A DNA stretch of 21,060 nucleotides. It comes from Hypsibius dujardini. Taxonomy: Eukaryota > Tardigrada > Eutardigrada > Parachela > Hypsibiidae. The stretch covers positions 1-21,060 of the forward strand of contig LRSR01006129.1 in assembly GCA_001579985.1 (NCBI GenBank). Reading direction: 5' to 3'. Of this stretch, positions 17,901 to 21,060 are shown in pieces. The notes beneath the pieces are model-generated. The model had not been told where the DNA came from and did not search any database. It saw only the letters and a list, made by a program, of their open reading frames with translations. The translations under genes were made by a program, and so were the position numbers. Numbering within the stretch: position 1 is the first letter of the stretch; each line of letters starts with the position of its first letter.

Positions 17901-20162
17901 AAAGCTTGAGTAAGTACCGCGCGGGAATCCCGGGAATAATGATAAATCGTCGTGTACAATAACAAGGCCAGGTTTAGATCTGTCAAGCTGGTACCGTATT
18001 CCCCCTATCTTAAGGGACAGTTAAGCCCCACCCCCTCCAGTTATCGGTTGACTGTTCAATCGAATTCACTGTGTCGTAATTGGTTGAAACTTAAAACCAA
18101 GTTGGCAGCGATTGATTGATTGATTAAGTAGAATTTCTTGACGCACACATCGAATCAGTCAATTGATTGATTGTAGGTAAACAATAGCAAACGGTGATGA
18201 ACAAATATGATCCGGGGTGGATCAAATTAACGGGTAGGGCAAAAAAGTGTCCCTTGAGATCGGCGGAATACGGTACTGTTGAATTCCGATCAACTGGCGC
18301 TTCATACATGACCATAATACTGGGTGTTTGGCTCAAACTCGGGCCACCCAATTTTACTTGCCCCTAGTTAAAAAGTGGTTCGAACTCTGCCACTCAGTAA
18401 TCTGGCCACGTGTCTATGTGCGATCAGCTCAGTCAAAAGAAATCGAAGCTGATTGGTTGCGAAATGGGAGACCACAAGACTGCACGTGCTTGATTGCCTA
18501 CATTCTCGCTACAAATTGTGTGAGAATCGGGTGATGGATTACTTGATTGAAGCACTTTAGGGTTTTCGGCTCGTCGGAACTAATTTACTGGGGGGGGGGG
18601 CCAAGAATCAGCACCAATTGATCGGAATTCTACAGTACACACACACGCACTGACCTCGTTCTTCAGTTTCTCCACCTGGGACCGCTGGGCATCGCGCTGT
18701 TTCTCCAGATCCATGCAGGTCTTGGCCAGAATATCATAACCCGTTTTAATGGAATTCCGCTCCTCCTCAATATGCTCAATCTCTTCTTGCAACCGTTTGT
18801 TCACCTACAGTAGAGAAGGAAATAAACCTCTTTAAAGATGCATGATTTGGGAGCGGGCAAATATAAAAGTTAACCTTATACTTTTTGGCACTAAATTAAA
18901 TTTGTTAAAATTTTCATACAACATAAATCAACGCTTTCTAAAAACATTTTGCTAGACGCCAAAGTGTATTTGTAAAATTTCACGAGGCAAATCGCATATC
19001 GAGATCCGATTTGAGATTTGTCTCAGTAATTGGCGGTCGTTTTTTTAGTTTTTGCGTACATACACACATGGCCACAATTTTGGGTGGCGCAGTTCAAGCC
19101 ATCAGGGTGGTCTGAGTTTGAGCCACTCCCGGCTAGAGCTTGCCACTGCTTTCTCCTCAATCTTTGATTTAATGCTCGGCCCAGCAGAAAAATTAGATTG
19201 AGCAAGCTGCTCTAAATTCCGCTTACTAATTAAGTTCAATCAATCTATCAATTGAGTAGCGGCTGCATGGTCAGCTGTAGTGGTGCGTGCGTGCTGTGGC
19301 CCAGCTCGGCCCAGCAGAAAAATTAGATTGAGCAAGCTGCTCTAAATTCCGCTTACTAATTAAGTTCAATCAATCGATCAACTGAGTAGAGGCTACATGG
19401 TCAGCTGTAGTGGTGCGTGCGTGCTGTGTGCGTGCGTGCGTGCGCGCGGTGACTTAATTTGGCTCGAACTTGGATCACATTTTTTGGCTTATAGTCTGCC
19501 ACCCAAAATTGTGGCCATGTTTGTAGAGTCTGTAATACCGGTACAGTGGGTGTGGCAAATTGCTAAAGCAGTCTCATTTTGATTTTGAATTAATTGCCAT
19601 ACCTCTTTGGTTTGCTGGAGCTCATTAGCCAGCTCACGAAGTTGTCCGTTCTCGAGGGATGAGCCCGCAGACACGCTGGTCAGCTGCCGCAGCTTCACCT
19701 CATACAGCATCTTGTCCGACTCAATCTCGTCACATTTTCGCTCCGACTTTCGCAGCTTGAATTGCAATATTCGACAGTTTTTCATCGTCAGTTCAAGCTC
19801 CTTCTGGATGGTCTGGAATTCCATGGCTTGATCCTGCCGGAAGTTGTCGTGCAGCTCGTCCATCTCGGCTTCCAGGGCGCGAAGCTCCTTCTTGAGGTCC
19901 TGATTCTCGTCCAACAGGTCTTCGCACATCATCTCAGCCGAGTCGAGCTTGTGGAGCACGTCGCGGACCCGCAGCAGCAGCGGCTGGTTTGCCTCGTCGG
20001 GATCGTTCACTTCATCCATGCATTCCCGCATCTGCTCCAGTTCTATCTGAAGAGATTGGCGGCCGGAATTTAGTTCCGCATTTTCTTTCTCGAGTTCTTT
20101 GATCTTCTTGTTGGCAGCGTGCAGGTCGTCGCGTTTCCGCAAACTTCCACCCAGTGAGCCAC
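7991..20162 (-). CDS. MTCL/SOGA-family coiled-coil protein, spliced, 5'-partial
   Basis: Joined segments (minus strand): 20162-19603, 18804-18655, 17629-17567, 16310-15540, 13673-13352, 13292-13060, 12291-12178, 12090-11071, 10440-10264, 10202-9951, 9848-9651, 9596-9405, probable microexon 9256-9246, then 8993-7991. All junctions are GT-AG. Phases agree throughout, and the total plus one upstream base is divisible by three, giving about 1,688 residues. The product is almost entirely heptad-like coiled coil, followed by a disordered basic Ser/Pro-rich C-terminus. Two blocks resemble vertebrate MTCL1/MTCL2 (SOGA): KNCRILQFKLRKSERK, and LNFAEEEAKRLRKQ with its later echo DLKRQLQMAEQEITQLR. The family cross-links and stabilises microtubules at the cell cortex and Golgi, and that role is inferred here. 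The paralogue cannot be assigned, so no symbol is given. Alternative: a divergent coiled-coil protein with only local similarity. Confidence 0.78.
9246..9256 (-). CDS. Probable 11-base microexon
   Basis: The minus strand reads ttatggccag/TCCGGCAAACG/gtaagacac. Eleven bases is exactly the length needed to move from phase 0 (end of the segment ending KAIDN) to phase 2 (start of the segment beginning G-TAC-CCC). The joined product would read KAIDN-SGKR-YPSVDADE. The donor is a full GTAAG and the acceptor is acceptable. It is a sequence-based prediction without transcript support. Alternatives are an assembly indel or an unrecognised donor. Confidence 0.5.
9405..9596 (-). CDS. MTCL/SOGA-like gene, segment 12
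   Basis: Sixty-four codons, IQRLKEVAPLFTSDEDIRAQ through DLQKAIDN. The acceptor is ggacttttcag/ATC and the donor is AAC/gtgaga, phase 0. The composition changes here from coiled coil to a basic, Pro/Lys-rich stretch (SPKRTPRVRQRDAFFDDK, KKNKGKKS). If unspliced, the frame would add VRAIFN and stop at TAA, giving a possible short isoform. Direct splicing to the next exon would leave the frame two bases short. Confidence 0.8.
9651..9848 (-). CDS. MTCL/SOGA-like gene, segment 11
   Basis: Sixty-six codons, LQDKLGPINDAHNSLKLAYD through ILAEVKYTLD. The acceptor is gttgtgcacag/CTC and the donor is GAT/gtaaga, phase 0. Coiled coil. No start codon in frame; supported by splice sites and phase. Confidence 0.82.
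9951..10202 (-). CDS. MTCL/SOGA-like gene, segment 10
   Basis: Eighty-four codons, YEGQHAKLSAYALKTRNLSP through LLRAKIRE. The acceptor is ggttgtgtag/TAC and the donor is GAA/gtaagg, phase 0. The first 40 residues are a Ser/Thr/Arg-rich loop (NLSPSSTATTRSRTNGELDE) and the rest is coiled coil. Only the second half has an in-frame methionine, so the first half was reconstructed from the splice acceptor and the open frame. Confidence 0.83.
10264..10440 (-). CDS. MTCL/SOGA-like gene, segment 9
   Basis: Fifty-nine codons, TTSLMSLRTGRDGFEKQLED through SELQDKLSQ. The acceptor is ctttgtttcag/ACC and the donor is CAG/gtattg, phase 0. Coiled coil. The preceding intron carries a Tc1-type insertion, while the following intron is only 61 bases. 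Confidence 0.84.
10495..11028. mobile_element. Non-autonomous Tc1/mariner-type element, copy 2 (534 bp), intronic
   Basis: TA duplications at 10493-10494 and 11029-11030. It is nearly identical to 1784-2328, with an 11-base deletion near the left end that removes one copy of the short subterminal direct repeat. It fills most of the 630-base intron between segments 8 and 9 of the MTCL/SOGA-like gene; without it the intron would be 94 bases. Confidence 0.88.
10661..10865 (-). pseudogene. Tc1/mariner transposase C-terminal remnant, copy 2
   Basis: Same remnant as in the copy at 1961-2165, including the same in-frame TGA after the PEL block, with Gly to Val at VW(G/V)FIK. The shared stop shows that both copies descend from one already broken source. 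Confidence 0.8.
11071..12090 (-). CDS. MTCL/SOGA-like gene, segment 8 (largest exon)
   Basis: 340 codons of nearly uninterrupted coiled coil, from LSKQVMEWQKKYHSLKEAYK to HADSSAKLETA. The acceptor is cgttgtttcag/TTA and the donor is GCG/gtaagg, phase 0. A short break GDGRSQLSPSPRGGLSAYER sits near residue 200. The stretch NERKWASDRDEVNRKL recalls the 'W-rich' register of the C-terminal MTCL1 coiled coil, a weak resemblance. Beyond the donor the reading frame runs into a Tc1-type element, so the true exon ends well before the ORF does. Confidence 0.87.
12178..12291 (-). CDS. MTCL/SOGA-like gene, segment 7
   Basis: Thirty-eight codons, NDSESFTKERSDTELRNLKQ through ELLAKENM. The acceptor is tctattccag/AAT and the donor is ATG/gtacgg, phase 0. 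It is charged coiled coil. The open frame has no suitable start codon, so a simple ATG-based ORF search would miss it. The splice sites and phase agreement with both neighbours support it. Confidence 0.82.
12388..12590. mobile_element. 203-bp inverted-repeat element, intronic
   Basis: The left arm agttgaatggagggttcgag through ggttagtaaac and the right arm gtttatctaacc through ccctccagttaact are complementary over about 60 bases. The centre is AT-rich with ttgattgattt motifs. Target duplication unclear. It lies in the intron between segments 6 and 7. Confidence 0.75.
12717..12995. mobile_element. 279-bp MITE, family 'CCGTATTC', copy 1
   Basis: TA duplications at 12715-12716 and 12996-12997. 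Terminal inverted repeats of about 26 bases begin CCGTATTCCCCCGATCTCAA. The interior contains agttaagccccacccc at the left and ttaactggtagggcaaaaaa at the right. Same family as 17994-18273 and related to 558-701. Probably Tc1/mariner-derived, by TA duplication only. Confidence 0.87.
13060..13292 (-). CDS. MTCL/SOGA-like gene, segment 6
   Basis: The segment begins with AG (completing Gln) and then SSILVAEQESTSAQRL, ending EERRRTRS. The acceptor is ctgtttgcag/AG and the donor is TCG/gtacaa, ending in phase 0. It contains about 78 codons of coiled coil interrupted by VPDLPISDEV. It is separated from segment 5 by only a 59-base intron. Confidence 0.83.
13352..13673 (-). CDS. MTCL/SOGA-like gene, segment 5
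   Basis: The segment encodes VGTKRGSTEEIEVPRSKNNR through DDLEKDL plus one base (phase 1). The acceptor is gttgttccag/GTG and the donor is CTTC/gtgagtg. Its first 40 residues are polar and Ser/Arg-rich. The remainder, from ELSSLKKHVDENKKVMAAAR onward, is coiled coil. The single trailing C joins AG from the next exon to give Gln, which confirms the junction. Confidence 0.83.
13944..14183. mobile_element. 240-bp palindromic MITE, family 'agtatgagg', copy 3
   Basis: The best preserved ends of the three copies: agtatgaggcaaagtc and tttgcctcatact. The arms pair almost throughout (ttcggctcaccctcca, cgataaatcggctcactcat, gggtttctcttt). It would form a long hairpin if transcribed, and it sits in the intron between segments 4 and 5. 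Confidence 0.87.
14224..14958. mobile_element. Non-autonomous hAT-type element, 735 bp
   Basis: The 8-bp target duplication ATAAGGAC is exact at 14216-14223 and 14959-14966. Terminal inverted repeats begin TAGGGATGGCATCAAATG. Both subterminal regions are packed with TCAAA/ATCAAA (left) and the mixed aatcaaa/ttcaaat array (right, about 14846-14935). No transposase remains in the interior. An 8-bp duplication and TAGGGATGG-type ends are typical of hAT elements. Confidence 0.88.
14978..15119. mobile_element. Half copy of the 'cacacgtggcaaaaacc' MITE
   Basis: From gatctggtgttaaatcaatg to ttgccacgtgtg this is the inverted equivalent of about 16389-16541. Only one terminal end is present; the other half is missing at a sharp boundary. 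Confidence 0.72.
15148..15298. mobile_element. hAT-type MITE, 151 bp
   Basis: The same TAGGGATGGCATCAAATG ends as the 735-bp element. The flanking octamers are agcagtac (15140-15147) and accagtac (15299-15306), a target duplication with one mismatch. The interior is mainly (TTTGAT)n. Confidence 0.85.
15540..16310 (-). CDS. MTCL/SOGA-like gene, segment 4
   Basis: 257 codons. The acceptor is tctgtttgcag/AGC and the donor is CAAG/gtacga, phase 0. Contents in order: a short linker SHNAQYYSQSPPKGQYD; a coiled coil with the family block LRDQLNFAEEEAKRLRKQVT; a gap with SSGPGRPRSYYEQK near residue 150; then further coiled coil with DLKRQLQMAEQEITQLRQK and EADNDRLSADYKRLQFK. The repeated 'LQ(F/M)AE(E/Q)E' unit resembles the repeated LQF-EEEA units of MTCL/SOGA proteins. 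RSKSLDD is a possible basophilic kinase site. Confidence 0.87.
16389..16716. mobile_element. 328-bp palindromic MITE with TA duplication
   Basis: TA at 16387-16388 and 16717-16718. Ends CACACGTGGCAAAAACCTCA and the inverted ggtttttgccacgtgtg. Both arms include ggccgaccgaatt and the cgtgcagc/gctgcacgc pair. Part of the interior (ggctcaaactc-gaccac) is shared with the 'acatggccac' family at 19063. Confidence 0.87.
16796..16852. repeat. (TGTA)n microsatellite
   Basis: About ten uninterrupted tgta units followed by imperfect copies, located between two TA-type elements. Confidence 0.9.
16901..17289. mobile_element. 389-bp inverted-repeat element with TA duplication
   Basis: TA at 16899-16900 and 17290-17291. 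The ends are about 55-base imperfect inverted repeats: CAGCTCTACCGCGGTTACTT on the left and gaagtaaccgcgacacagctg on the right, continuing through gggtcgctctttggattctggtaggcc-like blocks. The CAGCT end matches other Tc1-like elements in the window. Interior is AT-rich and non-coding. Confidence 0.82.
17289..17411. repeat. (GTGTAC)n hexanucleotide array
   Basis: About 20 units of gtgtac with a few gggtac and gtatac variants, starting exactly at the right end of the 389-bp element. Purines and pyrimidines alternate through nearly the whole array. Confidence 0.92.
17567..17629 (-). CDS. MTCL/SOGA-like gene, segment 3 (short linker exon)
   Basis: Twenty-one codons, GDSARKSSSHSNDAYHQTPE plus Q. 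The acceptor is ctttttctaag/GGC and the donor is CAG/gtacca, phase 0 on both sides. It is a polar, Ser-rich, non-coiled linker between two coiled-coil exons. The symmetrical phase would allow it to be skipped as a cassette exon without breaking the frame. That is an inference only. Confidence 0.75.
17994..18273. mobile_element. 280-bp MITE, family 'CCGTATTC', copy 2
   Basis: TA at 17992-17993 and 18274-18275. The same ends and layout as 12717-12995, including gttaagccccaccccctc, gattgattgattgatta and the aacggtgatgaaca block. The two copies differ at scattered sites, so they are older than the Tc1-remnant pair. Intronic. Confidence 0.87.
18325..18421. mobile_element. Decayed end fragment of the 'ggctcaaactc' MITE group
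   Basis: ggctcaaactcgggccaccc, then gttaaaaagtggttcgaact and ggccacgtgtc, resembles the right arm of the elements at 16389 and 19063. Only one arm is present. Confidence 0.5.
18655..18804 (-). CDS. MTCL/SOGA-like gene, segment 2
   Basis: Fifty codons, VNKRLQEEIEHIEEERNSIK through QVEKLKNE. The acceptor is tctactgtag/GTG and the donor is GAG/gtcagt, both phase 0. The segment is a charged coiled coil that continues segment 1 (ELQQTKE) without a break in heptad character. Confidence 0.85.
19063..19523. mobile_element. 461-bp MITE, family 'acatggccac', with internal duplication
   Basis: TA at 19061-19062 and 19524-19525. Ends cacacatggccacaattttg and caaaattgtggccatgtttg. The interior carries a 130-bp tandem duplication starting at 19174 and 19304. 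Intronic, between segments 1 and 2. Confidence 0.86.
19174..19433. repeat. 130-bp tandem duplication inside a MITE
   Basis: Two nearly identical units beginning gctcggcccagcagaaaaat, offset by exactly 130 bases. Differences include tctatcaattgag versus cgatcaactgag, and ggctgcatgg versus ggctacatgg. Confidence 0.88.
19603..20162 (-). CDS. MTCL/SOGA-like gene, segment 1 (first in window)
   Basis: The segment encodes about 187 residues beginning GGSLGGSLRKRDDLHAANK. The acceptor is ttgttccag before GT-GGC (phase 1) and the donor is GAG/gtatgg. It carries the strongest family signature: EQMRECMDEVNDPDEANQP, then LLDENQDLKKEL and EMDELHDNF, then KNCRILQFKLRKSERK. The spacing matches my recollection of the vertebrate MTCL1 coiled coil. 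The frame stays open upstream to an ATG at 20218-20220, so an alternative first exon starting MTMSSVLRR is possible. I prefer splicing because a good polypyrimidine-AG acceptor lies exactly at the boundary and the first residues after it look conserved. Confidence 0.85.
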
Positions 20163-20299
20163 CTGGAACAAACCAAGTCATGGTCTCTTTTCTTCTTCGG
20201 AGGACGGAAGACATTGTCATACAAAAAGGGCTGTTGACCAGTGGCTATGGCCTCACTCTAGAGCACAGGTGGTCGAATTTCATACAAATCCAAGATTTT

Positions 20300-20870
20300 G
20301 TAAATTAAATGGCTACAGCTATTCTACCCCTCCCTGGGGCCGAATAGAACTCTGGCTATTTTATCCCTCTCTGAATGCAGCACTAGGCTATTTATCCCTT
20401 CCATGCTGTCCGTCCGTCCGTCTGCTGCTTATCTCTCCGTCATCCATCCGTCCGTCCATCCGTTGTCCCTCATCCGTTGTCCGTCCATCCGTTCATCCGT
20501 CCATCCGTTGTCCGTCCGTCCGTCCGTCCATCCGTTGTCCGTCCGTCCGTCCGTCCGTCCGTCCGTCCGTCCATCCGTTGTCCGTCATCCGTCCGTCCGT
20601 CCATCCGTTGTCCGTCATCCGTTCATCGGCTATCCGTTCAGCCGTTGCCCGTTGTTCGACCATCTGTCCGACAACGGACGGACGGTCAACGGAAGGATGG
20701 ACAGCGAAAAGACTGACGGACAGACGGACAACATGGGAAGGGTAACAAAGCATGGACGCGATTTGGCCCCCTGGTGATGTATACAGGGAGGGGTAAAATA
20801 GCCGGGGTGCTACTGGGCCTCTCTCGATGTATTCAGGGAGGGATAGAATAGCCAATCGGAAATTAAATTC
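20300..20870. mobile_element. Inverted-repeat element with a TCCG satellite core
   Basis: The left flank has repeated ggctattttatccctctctg-like units (three, at about 20312-20400) and the right flank has the complements (agggaggggtaaaatagcc near 20785 and agggagggatagaatagcc near 20836). The core between them is the tetranucleotide array. Ends are not sharp and no target duplication was found. Confidence 0.6.
20404..20735. repeat. (TCCG)n/(CATCCGTTG)n satellite with inverted tail
   Basis: tccgtccgtccg runs are interleaved with catccgttg units up to about 20640. From about 20670 the complementary form (aacggacggacgg, gacggacagacgg) appears, so the array folds back on itself. Frames reading PSVHPSIRCPS and similar are artefacts of the repeat. 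Confidence 0.9.
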
Positions 20871-21060
20871 AAGCCGGCGGAAGTGATGAATCGAGAAGCC
20901 TCCATATAAGCCAAATTGCAATGACAACATAGACAAATAATAGACAAATTGATTCTGATCGGTTGGCAAGTCTATAAATCAGCATATGCTGTAGTATACT
21001 TTTTCCACTTGTATCACTTTACTTTTTCCGTTTATATTTATACAGTTTTTCCATTTATAT
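20871..21060. other. AT-rich window end, nothing recognised
   Basis: Contains imperfect repeats of ctttttccatttatat. The missing 5' exons of the MTCL/SOGA-like gene must lie beyond this edge. Confidence 0.5.

Noticed and set aside
20403-20777. Open frames reading PSVHPSIRCPS and related
   Set aside because: Produced by the TCCG satellite; all frames are similar and no conserved domain is present.

Overview
The window looks like animal nuclear DNA, most likely a small-intron invertebrate. The reasons are GT-AG spliced coding segments, dense non-autonomous DNA transposons, microsatellites and minisatellites, and no operons or ribosome binding sites. The species cannot be named from the sequence. 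I see no bacterial, phage or viral system.

Main gene (minus strand, 20162 down to 7991). Twelve coding segments, probably plus an 11-base microexon, join in frame with consensus splice sites into about 1,688 residues of a long coiled-coil protein. Two conserved blocks place it in the MTCL/SOGA family of microtubule cross-linking factors: an NCRILQFKLRK block in the first segment and an AEEEAKRLRK block in the fourth. The 5' end lies beyond the right edge. The 3' end is complete: stop codon at 7991-7993 and an AATAAA signal at 7846-7851.

Second gene fragment (minus strand, 4456-5045). A GC-rich terminal exon encodes a proline-rich tail with PPAY and PPPY motifs and repeated RQxS motifs. Its upstream exons were not found.

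Repeats by region. 1-4450 carries inverted-repeat elements (224-527, 558-701, 846-1022, 1784-2328, 2630-2870, 2978-3230) and tandem arrays. 5290-7720 carries minisatellites and another hairpin element. The introns of the main gene hold two copies each of a Tc1/mariner-remnant family (one copy here, one upstream at 1784) and of a CCGTATTC-ended family, plus two hAT-type elements with 8-bp target duplications, several TA-flanked palindromic elements, and a hexanucleotide array of more than 120 bp. 20280-20900 holds an inverted repeat built around a large TCCG tetranucleotide array.

Main pattern: intron length in the MTCL/SOGA-like gene is bimodal. Introns of 54 to 252 bases hold no identifiable transposon, while every intron of 630 bases or more holds at least one. 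In the clearest case, removing one Tc1-type element and its TA duplication leaves a 94-base intron. The coding segments contain no recognised mobile element.
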